Both the position numbers and the translations under genes were made by a program. Below, piece by piece: positions 20,987 through 27,846 of a stretch of DNA of 27,846 bases. The number at the start of each line of letters is the position of its first letter. The first letter of the stretch is position 1. The notes below the pieces were generated by a model. The model was given only the letters and a program-made list of their open reading frames with translations, made no database searches and was not told the origin of the DNA. The DNA lies in the IMG/VR virus record IMGVR_UViG_3300036834_000144, positions 1 through 27,846 of that record, one strand, 5' to 3'. Source of the DNA: a virus.

Positions 20987-21739
20987 GTGAAACCACCTAA
21001 ATGGGCAGATCCAACCGGATCTGTCCATTCACATGGATTCATCATGTATAATCGGCTTTTCACGAAGATTCTCGATTCATCGATCTGGCTGGAAGAAGAC
21101 GTAACCAGGATCGTCTGGATCACAATGTTAGCGGCAATGGATGAGGATGGGTTTTGTCCTTTCTCTTGCGACGAAAACCTGGCGCGTCGGGCCAATGTCC
21201 CAACCGAAAAACTCGTCCACGCGTTAAAGGTCCTTGAATCACCCGACCAACGAAGTCCAAATGATGAATTTGACGGCCGCCGAATCGAGAGAGTCCCAAA
21301 TGGCTGGATGGTTCTCAAAGCTCCATATTATCGAACCATGTTAAGCAGGGAAATCCAGAGGGAACGAACCAGGCTCAGAGTCGCACAACACAGAACCAAA
21401 AACAAGAATGTAACAGATGAAGCGTTACAGAATGTTACAGATGTTACTGTAACAAATGTAACACACTCAGAAGCAGATGCAGAAGCAAAAGAAAAAGAAG
21501 TTGTACAAGAAAAAGAAAATCCGTCCTCCAAATGGATTGAAGAACTAAAAACCGATCCGGCTTACACAGGGATCGATGTTGAACGCGAACACGCCAAATG
21601 CGTTCGCTGGAGCAAGGAACACAAAGTCCAGCCCACACGCCGGCGATTCATCAACTGGCTTAACCGCTCTGATAAACCGCTCTTTGAACGCAAATTCAAA
21701 GACGACGACAAGATCCACAAATACGGATTGCCGTTATAA
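20987..21739 (+). CDS. Phage replication initiator / replisome organiser-like protein
   Basis: 250 residues, GTG at 20987; ATG at 21044 (MYNRLFTKILDSS) is an alternative. Residues ~20-115 are a winged-helix module of the type found in phage replisome organisers: IWLEEDVTRIVWITMLAAMD, DGFCPFSCDENLARRANVP, RIERVPNGWMVLKAPYYR. A low-complexity link follows, encoded by the iteron-like DNA (TVTNVTHSEADAEA, rich in NVT). The C-terminus (~180-250, RWSKEHKVQPTRRRFINWLN) resembles DnaD/DnaT-like helicase-loader contacts. It likely binds repeats in its own gene and recruits host helicase, as lambda O does. Confidence 0.7.
   Translation: MKPPKWADPTGSVHSHGFIMYNRLFTKILDSSIWLEEDVTRIVWITMLAAMDEDGFCPFSCDENLARRANVPTEKLVHALKVLESPDQRSPNDEFDGRRIERVPNGWMVLKAPYYRTMLSREIQRERTRLRVAQHRTKNKNVTDEALQNVTDVTVTNVTHSEADAEAKEKEVVQEKENPSSKWIEELKTDPAYTGIDVEREHAKCVRWSKEHKVQPTRRRFINWLNRSDKPLFERKFKDDDKIHKYGLPL
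21408..21520 (+). other. Candidate replication origin inside the initiator gene
   Basis: Six 6-base units of GTWACW at 21410, 21424, 21434, 21443, 21449 and 21458, including the perfect palindrome TGTTACTGTAACA (21442-21454). They are followed at 21481-21520 by an A-rich, nearly all-purine tract. The layout of iterons then a strand-biased AT-rich tract, inside the initiator gene, is that of the lambda origin in gene O. The iterons fall in the low-complexity linker, where protein constraint is weak. Confidence 0.6.
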
Positions 21740-21747
21740 GCAAACGA

Positions 21748-21963
21748 ATGGGCTACCAACATACTCACTTCAAGACTTGGAATGAAGAGCTCACTCACCG
21801 CAAAACCGTCGTCAAAAAGCTCGAGAAAATCGCTGGCCTCCAGGCTCTCTACGAAAGCTGGGAAGCTAATCCTGTCGACTCGGACGAATACCGCGCCTAC
21901 ATGCTCTTACTCAGACGCCGGCTGCGATCCGCCGAAAACCAACTAAAGGCAATGAAACCGTGA
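21748..21963 (+). CDS. Small helical early protein
   Basis: 71 residues. Entirely helical and charged (HRKTVVKKLEKIAGLQALYE, YMLLLRRRLRSAENQLKAM), probably a small coiled-coil dimer. Starts 8 bases after the initiator stop and its own stop overlaps the nuclease start. No family recognised. Confidence 0.55.
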   Translation: MGYQHTHFKTWNEELTHRKTVVKKLEKIAGLQALYESWEANPVDSDEYRAYMLLLRRRLRSAENQLKAMKP

Positions 21964-22409
21964 AAAGTTTGCGCGAAATGTTCATGGGAGGCTCTAAAAC
22001 CTTCTTTGAGCTAAATTCCGATACAATCGCCCACCCGGCTGACAAAAACGAAGAAAACGCCATGCCACGGCGCAGCGCGACCCCTTTCAGAACAAAGACT
22101 GAGCGCGAATTCGCGGTGCTTCTTGAGCATATGAAACGCACCGACCAGATCCTCCGCTACGATTACGAAGGTATCACACTGCGCTGGCTATCCGGTCACC
22201 AGATCATCCGCTATACCCCGGACTTTGTAGTCTTCCCGCCCGCAATCGCCGTTTCCGGCCAGATCAAATTCATCGAGGTCAAAGGCCCTTTCATCAAAGG
22301 CAAATTCGAGCGGGCAATCGAGCGTTTCCGACACGCCCAAACCTACTGGCCTCAGTTCCTTTTCGAACTCCACCAAAAAATAAAAGACGGCTGGCGCCGA
22401 ATCCTTTAA
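21960..22409 (+). CDS. PD-(D/E)XK nuclease (VRR-NUC/DUF1064-like)
   Basis: 149 residues from GTG 21960; an in-frame ATG at 22062 would give 115 residues, still with the whole core. Catalytic signature: Glu48/Glu50 in KTERE, Asp88 in RYTPDFVVF and Glu106-Val-Lys108 in IKFIEVKG, followed by KGKFERAIERFRHA. The spacing fits small phage endonucleases of the DUF1064 type, often resolving branched DNA or helping replication. Last gene of the early operon. The N-terminal ~35 residues look unstructured. Confidence 0.75.
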   Translation: MKSLREMFMGGSKTFFELNSDTIAHPADKNEENAMPRRSATPFRTKTEREFAVLLEHMKRTDQILRYDYEGITLRWLSGHQIIRYTPDFVVFPPAIAVSGQIKFIEVKGPFIKGKFERAIERFRHAQTYWPQFLFELHQKIKDGWRRIL

Positions 22410-22979
22410 AGCGAACGCTTTGCAATCCTCGCCCTCTATTCATCGCGTGACTCTTCGTTCCCCAAAATGACATACAACAACCAAAATCACTTACACACCC
22501 AAATACAACCCCACCGCAAAACAAAACAGACAAACAGACTAGGCAATCCAAACTTAAGGCTCTCAACTACTGGCTTTGGGGGAACGCTGACCATTGATGG
22601 GTGGGAAGATCCGGATGGGCTGCCCAAGACCAATTAATTGTCGCGACCAATTAAACAAAGGTCGGACAATTGCCATACTGGATTCCAGAGGGTTAATGCC
22701 GCGGCCAACCAATCAAAATGCGGTAGCGGCGATTGTGGAAAGCTTAAAGAAAGCAATAAGGTCGACCTGTTTTGGATGTGCCGTAAAGGCCATCCAATCA
22801 AAGACATGGCAACAACATCAGACAAGACCCATCATATAAAGTTGGATGGTTGGCCGGGACCTACCAGGCCTGGCAATCCTTTGACCCGGGAGTGCCTAGG
22901 CTTGCAATCCGTGCCGTATGACTGAAGGCCGACCGCGGCAAAACATCCACCCTTCCGACTGCGCAATAGTTTTTGGAAT
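22410..22979. other. Non-coding gap between convergent operons
   Basis: No convincing gene in 570 bases. It starts with a short hairpin (AAAGCG/CGCTTT, 22408-22421). Seen in it: direct repeat GACCAATTAA at 22629 and 22645 with TCGCGA between; CCAATCAAA at 22709 and 22794; GCAATCC four times (near 22422, 22545, 22874, 22905); palindromes CCAGGCCTGG (22864) and GCCTAGGC (22894). 22440-22550 is A/C-rich on the plus strand. A frame from ATG 22597 to 22839 (80 codons, KIRMGCPRPINCRDQL) is possible but has an unlike-protein composition. Could hold terminators or an RNA. Confidence 0.5.
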
Positions 22980-23480
22980 CTAGGATTTGTGGTTATCCGT
23001 GTTGTGCGTAAGAAGAGGTGGTTCACATTCCCCCTCCTGTTCTGCTGTGATTGCGGCTTCCAGAATATTTAATGCTGAAGACAGCCTCTCCCGCTGAATC
23101 TCGAAAGCAGCGTCTTTCATCGCTACCAGCAACCGCTTGCAACGCTGCTCTGCGGTCACAAGTTGGCGAAATAGTGTAGTTCCGTTTGCCAATTCGCCTT
23201 TTAAGTCCTGCTCCAACCGCTCGCAACGCTGCTGCGCTACTTCGGCTCTGCGCTGTGCTGCTTGCCATGCGCGATCGTATTTCGTATCGCCATTTTCGTC
23301 GCGCTGCTGCAAGACCTCTGTGATCTGCCTTGCTTGATTCTCGGTTAAATCTGCGGCCAGCAGTTTGTCACCGAAGTAGAGATCCCAAGAGCCGTGTCTG
23401 GATTGTCTGGCTCTCCAAAGGTGTTGCATTTTGGCGGCTGACAATTCTGCGTTGAATTGACCGTGTGATAAGTCGCTCAT
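22980..23480 (-). CDS. Coiled-coil protein of unknown function
   Basis: 166 residues. N-terminal part (HLWRARQSRHGSWDLYFGDK) looks like a small beta domain, then LTENQARQITEVLQQRDENG and a long Gln/Arg/Glu helix (RAEVAQQRCERLEQDLKGEL, QLVTAEQRCKRLLVAMKDAA) with coiled-coil spacing. Ends the minus-strand segment that runs into the convergent gap. Function unknown. Confidence 0.6.
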   Translation of the reverse strand: MSDLSHGQFNAELSAAKMQHLWRARQSRHGSWDLYFGDKLLAADLTENQARQITEVLQQRDENGDTKYDRAWQAAQRRAEVAQQRCERLEQDLKGELANGTTLFRQLVTAEQRCKRLLVAMKDAAFEIQRERLSSALNILEAAITAEQEGECEPPLLTHNTDNHKS

Positions 23481-23492
23481 TGTGCTGTTGCT

Positions 23493-23813
23493 CTAAGGGT
23501 TAAGGAGCAGTCGGCAATGGGGGCAGAAGCGGGGGCGTTTGCGATAGGAGCGAAAGTAGGCGGCACGAGAGGTGGGTGGTTGCCTGCCGCCGCGGGAGTC
23601 CGGTTCCCTTACATGCTCCGGTCTTCGGGCTGATGCCTCTCGCGCTTCGCAGCCGATACTGTCATTCACGCTTGGCGAGTGGTCCCGCGGCGTATGATTG
23701 GACTCGGCAGCGTCGGCCGGCACAGGCACGGCAGGCAAATTTGTGTGTGGAGAGGAGAGGGAACGGCCGGTGCGCTGTTGGAATTCGCGGAGAGAATCTT
23801 CGGTTTCGATCAT
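23493..23813 (-). CDS. Small protein with C-terminal CPHC motif
   Basis: About 106 residues from the ATG at 23813 (MIETEDSLREFQQRTGRSLS); a TTG at 23822 is an alternative. The middle is disordered and rich in Ser, Pro, Arg. The C-terminus (RAAYFRSYRKRPRFCPHCRL) resembles short YFR-YRK...CPxC tails in phage small proteins, possibly half of a zinc site shared across a dimer. Its start sits in the four-copy 12-bp repeat. Function unknown. Confidence 0.5.
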   Translation of the reverse strand: MIETEDSLREFQQRTGRSLSSPHTNLPAVPVPADAAESNHTPRDHSPSVNDSIGCEAREASARRPEHVREPDSRGGRQPPTSRAAYFRSYRKRPRFCPHCRLLLNP

Positions 23814-23880
23814 GTAGCGCAACAGTGTAGCGCAACAGAATTGTTGTGCAACACATGTAGCGCAACAATGTAGCGCAACA
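23813..23880. repeat. Four exact 12-bp repeats, operator-like
   Basis: TGTAGCGCAACA occurs at 23813, 23826, 23856 and 23869: two pairs, each at 13-bp spacing, with a 30-bp step between pairs. Between the pairs (23840-23852) lies the palindromic TTGTTGTGCAACA, which resembles one half of the repeat. The first copy overlaps the ATG of the minus-strand gene. This is where an autoregulator would bind; the repeats could also be recombination or uptake-like sites. Confidence 0.75.
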
Positions 23881-23888
23881 GGTGTATT

Positions 23889-24020
23889 TTAGTGGGCGAG
23901 ATGAGTAGTGAGGATAGCTGCACCGAGGAGGACGACGGATGCGCCGAGGAGTTGAGGATAGACGTAGGAGCCTGCGGCCATGAGCATGGCGATTACAGTG
24001 AGGATGAGTTGAGGGTTCAT
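23889..24020 (-). CDS. 43-residue hydrophobic membrane protein
   Basis: ATG 24020 to TAA 23889. Two short hydrophobic spans (LILTVIAMLMAAGSYVY and LLGASVVLLGAAILTT) with a turn at YPQ and hardly any charge. Lies just after the lysis genes, in the same direction, so a second holin or antiholin is possible. No clear ribosome site. Confidence 0.45.
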   Translation of the reverse strand: MNPQLILTVIAMLMAAGSYVYPQLLGASVVLLGAAILTTHLAH

Positions 24021-24044
24021 AATGGTTGGGTTGGGTTTTTTTGT

Positions 24045-24260
24045 TTATATCAGATCGGTTTTGACAAGCTGGTTGGCATTTCTGAGTCGTTCATATTCGT
24101 CTTTCATACCTCGCATGTAGGCAGTTTTGGTAGGCTCGAGGTTGAGGAGGGTTTCGAAAGCGGTCTGGGTTTTATCGTTCCAGAGGCCAGTGACTTCGAC
24201 GCTGAGGATAGCCTGGATAGCTGCGATCTTGCCCTCAGTAGTCATGTGATCGTTTGTCAT
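24045..24260 (-). CDS. Small protein with peptidoglycan-binding-like motif
   Basis: 71 residues from ATG 24260, overlapping the lysin stop (ATGA). The piece AAIQAILSVEVTGLWNDKTQ TAFETLL (residues ~12-38) has the PG_binding_1 pattern: IQ-x2-L, then TG-x-W-x-x-x-T, then a helix. The remainder is helical and charged. It could be a detached wall-binding domain for the GH75 lysin next to it (inference). Confidence 0.55.
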   Translation of the reverse strand: MTNDHMTTEGKIAAIQAILSVEVTGLWNDKTQTAFETLLNLEPTKTAYMRGMKDEYERLRNANQLVKTDLI

Positions 24261-24745
24261 CAGGCGGCTTGCAGTTTGTATCCCGGCGCGGCGATCCCAG
24301 GCCAAAACTCGTAGAGATAGATCTTGTTGGAATCGCCCGTGTTGTGCGTGATCTTTGGATTAATAATTTTGGCGAGGCAATAGGCGCATTCGCCGGTTTT
24401 GTTAGCAGGTCCTACGTCGCCGATGACACCGTCATGTTTTACGCCCGTTTTCAGGTTGGTGACCCGTCCGTGGCAACCCATCACCACAGGCGGCACCATC
24501 TTGCGGACCTGTGGCGGGGTAACGATGTATTTGTCTACGTCGGCGTTGAGATATGACTCGTTGTTGTAGTAAGCAGTTTGCGCTTTGTGGTGCTTATCAC
24601 CATGTGCTGGGCCGCTGCCATCATTGCAAACGTCCAGGTCAGAAATGAACTGGATATAGGTGCCGTCGTTGTTGGAAAGGATGTTGACCTTGGCGATAGT
24701 TAAGAGGATTGTGAGCTCTGACTCTGGCGGTGTTATGAGCTTCAT
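24260..24745 (-). CDS. GH75 chitosanase-like endolysin
   Basis: 161 residues. Landmarks of glycoside hydrolase family 75 (fungal/bacterial chitosanases): YIQFISDLDVCNDGSG, then HHKAQTAYYNNESYLNADVD, YIVTPP, and the core IGDVGPANKTGECAYCLA with the conserved Asp and Glu. GH75 enzymes split chitosan; in phage lysis cassettes the fold probably cuts peptidoglycan glycan. Between holin and a PG-binding-like protein, so endolysin is the natural role. No signal peptide, so release would need the holin. Confidence 0.72.
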   Translation of the reverse strand: MKLITPPESELTILLTIAKVNILSNNDGTYIQFISDLDVCNDGSGPAHGDKHHKAQTAYYNNESYLNADVDKYIVTPPQVRKMVPPVVMGCHGRVTNLKTGVKHDGVIGDVGPANKTGECAYCLAKIINPKITHNTGDSNKIYLYEFWPGIAAPGYKLQAA

Positions 24746-24940
24746 TTATGATCCCTTTCCGTTGCGCGTGGCGAAGTAGCCACCCAGAGCTGAGAGTAGT
24801 CCGCCAGCGATAGCTACGAAGATTTCGCCGCCGGCATCGGTCAGGCTTTTGTGAGTGAACCAGAGTCCCACGATGGTGAGTGCGCCCCAGCCTATTAATC
24901 CGGCTACGATCACAAATGCGATTCGATCTTTGGGTGTCAT
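24746..24940 (-). CDS. Holin
   Basis: 64 residues. Short basic N-terminus (TPKDR), span 1 (IAFVIVAGLIGWGALTIVGLW), a loop with KSLTDAGGE, span 2 (IFVAIAGGLLSALGGYFA) and a charged end (TRNGKGS). Size, two spans and place just before the lysin fit class II/III-type phage holins, which open the inner membrane at lysis. ATGA overlap with the gene upstream. Confidence 0.75.
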   Translation of the reverse strand: MTPKDRIAFVIVAGLIGWGALTIVGLWFTHKSLTDAGGEIFVAIAGGLLSALGGYFATRNGKGS

Positions 24941-25101
24941 TTTCTTGCCTTTCGTTGTGTGTTAAGAGCTACGGGAACGGCTTGTTTGTCGGCTTTGACT
25001 TTTCCAAACTTGGCCTTGGTCGCCGCGAAGGTCTTGCCGGTATGGAACTCTTTAATGTTCTGGCTGACTACTGCTTTCTTTGCGCTGTGTTTCAGTGGCA
25101 T
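24937..25101 (-). CDS. 54-residue basic protein with a perfect extended ribosome site
   Basis: MPLKHSAKKAVVSQNIKEFH, then a Lys-rich second half (KAKFGKVKADKQ, NTQRKARK). It resembles a short family of phage basic proteins that follow tail genes (KKAVSENIKTE-type), function unknown. Strong translation is expected from the exact anti-SD complement at 25104-25116. Overlaps the holin start by 4 bases. Confidence 0.6.
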   Translation of the reverse strand: MPLKHSAKKAVVSQNIKEFHTGKTFAATKAKFGKVKADKQAVPVALNTQRKARK

Positions 25102-25103
25102 GA

Positions 25104-25116
25104 GATCACCTCCTTT
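25104..25116 (-). promoter_or_regulatory. 13-base perfect Shine-Dalgarno
   Basis: The minus strand reads AAAGGAGGTGATC, the full complement of the 3' end of bacterial 16S rRNA (GATCACCTCCTTT), with a 7-base spacer to the ATG at 25101. This is far longer than the 4-6 bases usual elsewhere in the window, where most starts have weak sites. Confidence 0.85.
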
Positions 25117-25123
25117 CTATTTG

Positions 25124-27805
25124 TTAAGGCGGAAGTTGTGGCGGAAATCCTGAGGTGCCGCCGCCGCCTGGTATGTTTTTTGTGTTACTAAAAAAGCCAT
25201 GAGGCGAATCGTCCAGTCCTGCCAGGCTAGCCCAATACTCAACAATATCGCCTGTTGGGTTGGAGGCAAGAGGTATGGGACCGGTATAAGTGCGGACGGT
25301 TCCACCGTTTAAAGCGTAGTGAATGGTTGAGCCGGCTGTGACAGGGGTGAGGGTAAGGTTACCTGCGGTATAATGCTGGTTGCCGCTAAAACTCCAGTGC
25401 GGCTGGGCGCACTGTACTCCTGGGGCTGGTTGTCCAGGGATTTGCTGGACTTTAGTATAGGTAGCAATGCGCTCGCCCGACTGGCGACCGTCCTGCGTGA
25501 CGGCTATGATCCTTAGCGTGATAGTTGTAGTGACGTTGAGCGGGGCCGTTCCCCAGATCGGAGAACCGAAGCCGGGTTGTGTTCCATCGCGCGTATAGTG
25601 CATTGTTGTGCCGGGAGCAGCGGTCGCGTACACGAAGAGCGATCCTACGAATGGTCCAGGCGGCGGTGAAAAGACCGGAGGCTGTAATGGAGCCCAGCCG
25701 CTCACAAGATAAGAGATCGGGGTCACTGTGGTGAGGTCATAGTCGGTGTCGGCGGTGAAAGGCTGGAGCTTGAACAACACAGTCGCGCCAGGCACAAAGC
25801 CGGCGTTGTCCAGAATATGAAGAAGGGAACGGGGAATGAAAAATGCCTGGGCATTGACTGCGTGTGCCGCCTTAGTTGTGCCTAGCCGGCCGGGATACAT
25901 GTATATAAGTTTAAGACCGCCTCCGTAGGAAAACACAGTTGTCAGGGAGTACACTTCCGCGTCGATAAAGCAAAGGAGCGTGTCGTCCAGTCCCTGGGTA
26001 TTGGTTTGCGATTGGACGATCTGGTCATGGTTAGGCCCGTAGACGTAAAACCAGCCGCTGTTGGTCCCTGCGCCAAGACCATACGCAAGCATCCCGAACG
26101 CCCCGAAGTTGTTCGTGTTAGCCAAACAATCATAAGTCGCACCGTTGTCAAAGCTTGCCCAGATCCGGTAACCCATGACCTCCACGTTGCCTTGTACTGC
26201 AAGGCAGACGACCTGGGTAAGGAAAGCATGATTAGTCAGCAGGTATGGGACCTCCGTCACACGGGATTCCCAGATTGCGCGAGGCCCGAGGACAAAGCCG
26301 CCTGGACCCTGGAATCCTGGCGGGATATATAAGGAAGGCCACTTGGCGCGTTCCAACTGGACTGTCATGGTGGCTTTGGCGGAACTGTCTGCGTCGTGTT
26401 CGACTTCCAGCAGGCGCAGGTAAAAAGAAAGACTGTAATAGGCCGAGTTGTAAAGAAAGACGTTTCCAGGCAGGATATGATTGTTAGTGAGCCATTCTCG
26501 TTTAACTACAAGCTGGCCTGTGGTATCAGGGAGGGCAAGGATGGCACCGTATTCTCTCGCATAATGCTTGGCCTGGTTGGCATCGGTAATCCATGATCGT
26601 TGCAAGACCGTGGGCCGCGGAGTGCCGGTTATGCGGAAATTGTTGGGATCGCGATAGCTTTGGGCGTAGGTGTTAAAATGGTGAAGCCGATCCTGGTAAA
26701 CGATTGACACCTCGTTCATGGTCGGTCCCCAGCCTGTCGGAGTCAGTGCGGGATTGCCCAGAAGATCGTCATCGGTCAGGGTTCCGCTGGAAGTAATTGT
26801 GCCATGCGAAAAAAGACCGGCCTGGATCTGGCCGCCATTGTTGCGGATCCAGCCATCGTAATACTCCAGCAGGTTCGCCACGGTCTGGCGAAAATCGTTT
26901 TGTTGAGTGATAACAGGCGAGAGCCTTGCGAAAATTCCGTCAAGCGTGTAGTAGAGGTTTTTGAAAGAAGTAAGATCCAGTTGAGAATCAGATAGCCCCA
27001 TTCCGAAGCGCGTGTCGGTGAGCCAGTCATAGAGGATTGCGGCTGGGTTAACGCCCTGATCGGTTGCGACATCAAAGCCGGGACTGGCCCCGCCGGTTAT
27101 CCACGGGGCGGGACACCCGCGCACCAGTTCGAAAATTATGTTAGGAACACTGGTGCGGCCGCGGCCCAGTTTCCAGTTCTTAAAGACCGCATAACACTGG
27201 CCGCGGTAAGCTGGATGTTTGTCGTAATGACCGCTAAACGGGTTGACGTCGCCGGCAGCAAAGTTCTTGAAAGTCTGTCCGCCTGTACCGGCCGGTGCTG
27301 GAGGGAATGTAGTCGAATCGGTGGGATCGATTGAGCCGGTTGCTACGCCGCGTGGAGTTAAAAGCACTCCGTCTATGGGCTGGGTTTCACTGCCCCAGTA
27401 GAGATGAATCATTCCCTGGTCGCCACCTTGAGCTCCTGCTACAGTGATGACTTCTTTTTCTGCTGTGCCTCTTTGGACGTTGCCGCTCCAGAGCACCTCG
27501 CTGTCCATGACGATAGTGCGAATTGCGTCCACGGGCCGGCGGCCGCCCATGCAAAACATGAGCGCGAAATCCGCGTAATATTTGTAGTCGGTCGTCTGGC
27601 TGCTGCTTCCCTTGCCGCCCTGGGTTTTGATAGGTACCGCTTTCGGGTTGTACGCGGGCGTGATGTAGGCTCCGGTCACATAAGCGCGGCCAGCCAGATA
27701 AGGAACAGGAACTGCTTGCTGATTGCTGTTGAGCGCGTCCTCGGAGATGTTGGCAAGAACTTTCTTGACCTGTTGCTGTGGTGCTGTGTTAGCGAAAAAG
27801 CTCAT
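25124..27805 (-). CDS. Tail tip / baseplate hub protein (J-like) with beta-hexosaminidase-C-type domains
   Basis: 893 residues. The N-terminal two-thirds show features of tail-tip hub proteins: PVPYLAGRAYVTGAYITPAY, YKYYADFALMFCMGGRRPVD, PAYRGQCYAVFKNWKLGRGR, AAILYDWLTDTRFGMGLSDS. Around residue 320-330 is a disc-like NLLEYYDGWIRNNGGQIQAG. The C-terminal ~175 residues contain chitobiase/beta-hexosaminidase-C-type Ig repeats (MHYTRDGTQPGFGSP; STIHYALNGGTVRTYTGP) that may bind surface glycans, and end in a Gly/Pro-rich tail. Ends 22 bases before the basic-protein start signal. It is the last of tail genes that continue beyond the right window edge. Confidence 0.82.
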   Translation of the reverse strand: MSFFANTAPQQQVKKVLANISEDALNSNQQAVPVPYLAGRAYVTGAYITPAYNPKAVPIKTQGGKGSSSQTTDYKYYADFALMFCMGGRRPVDAIRTIVMDSEVLWSGNVQRGTAEKEVITVAGAQGGDQGMIHLYWGSETQPIDGVLLTPRGVATGSIDPTDSTTFPPAPAGTGGQTFKNFAAGDVNPFSGHYDKHPAYRGQCYAVFKNWKLGRGRTSVPNIIFELVRGCPAPWITGGASPGFDVATDQGVNPAAILYDWLTDTRFGMGLSDSQLDLTSFKNLYYTLDGIFARLSPVITQQNDFRQTVANLLEYYDGWIRNNGGQIQAGLFSHGTITSSGTLTDDDLLGNPALTPTGWGPTMNEVSIVYQDRLHHFNTYAQSYRDPNNFRITGTPRPTVLQRSWITDANQAKHYAREYGAILALPDTTGQLVVKREWLTNNHILPGNVFLYNSAYYSLSFYLRLLEVEHDADSSAKATMTVQLERAKWPSLYIPPGFQGPGGFVLGPRAIWESRVTEVPYLLTNHAFLTQVVCLAVQGNVEVMGYRIWASFDNGATYDCLANTNNFGAFGMLAYGLGAGTNSGWFYVYGPNHDQIVQSQTNTQGLDDTLLCFIDAEVYSLTTVFSYGGGLKLIYMYPGRLGTTKAAHAVNAQAFFIPRSLLHILDNAGFVPGATVLFKLQPFTADTDYDLTTVTPISYLVSGWAPLQPPVFSPPPGPFVGSLFVYATAAPGTTMHYTRDGTQPGFGSPIWGTAPLNVTTTITLRIIAVTQDGRQSGERIATYTKVQQIPGQPAPGVQCAQPHWSFSGNQHYTAGNLTLTPVTAGSTIHYALNGGTVRTYTGPIPLASNPTGDIVEYWASLAGLDDSPHGFFSNTKNIPGGGGTSGFPPQLPP

Positions 27806-27846
27806 GGTTTCGGCTTTAAGCGGAAAGCTGCCACAAGATGGATCGA

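Noticed and set aside
22638-22925. 95-residue frame with TTG start and several Cys
   Set aside because: No ribosome site, in the repeat-rich gap, overlapping another equally weak frame; composition is not convincing.
23892-24314. 140-residue plus-strand frame opposite the lysis genes
   Set aside because: Antisense to the 43-residue membrane protein and PG-binding-like gene, rich in Gly/Glu from reverse reading.

Overview
The window looks like part of a temperate tailed-phage genome that infects a Gram-negative bacterium, with a Mu-type head (Mu gp28-like TerL, DUF935-type portal, Mu I-type protease, Mu F- and G-like proteins) joined to a tail that ends in a phage-lambda J-like hub. The host is not shown directly. 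The EPFRPF-type small protein, the GH75 (chitosanase family) lysin, and the many GTG/TTG or SD-poor starts fit a soil or aquatic Verrucomicrobiota/Planctomycetota/Acidobacteriota-type host, but this is low-confidence inference.

Layout. (1) 1-14471, minus strand: one tightly overlapped late operon read right to left: HTH protein, small proteins, TerS, TerL, portal, His-rich protein, protease-scaffold-capsid fusion, then an accessory insert (GT9 glycosyltransferase, Acb2-like anti-CBASS sponge, SAM methyltransferase), then head-tail connector, YadA-like fibre, Mu F, Mu G, tail-completion protein and a tail fibre cut by the window edge. (2) 14472-15959: attachment region with a tRNA 3'-end copy and helically phased repeats, followed by a tyrosine integrase. 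(3) 16039-16848: three ribbon-helix-helix (RHH) regulators around a divergent promoter, the probable lysogeny switch. (4) 16845-22409, plus strand: early operon of small proteins, SSB-like protein, a RAMP/Cas7-like protein, a very unusual non-coding array of about 97 GGCNN pentamers, zinc-ribbon proteins, a replication initiator carrying a lambda-like origin, and a PD-(D/E)XK nuclease. (5) 22410-22979: non-coding gap between convergent operons. (6) 22980-27805, minus strand: end of the tail/lysis segment: tail hub, basic protein with a perfect extended Shine-Dalgarno, holin, GH75 lysin, small proteins, and two accessory genes behind a four-copy 12-bp repeat.

The attachment core is internal, and minus-strand tail genes run off both ends. 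The simplest reading is a circularised or virion-form genome whose remaining tail genes join the two ends, rather than an integrated prophage seen from its edge.

The strongest candidate for an undescribed system is at 18547-19634: a RAMP-fold-like protein immediately followed by a strictly 5-nt-periodic GGCNN array in two halves around a 22-bp A/T island. Other notable items are the Acb2-like gene inside the virion operon, the iterons plus purine-rich tract inside the initiator gene, and the all-RHH switch.
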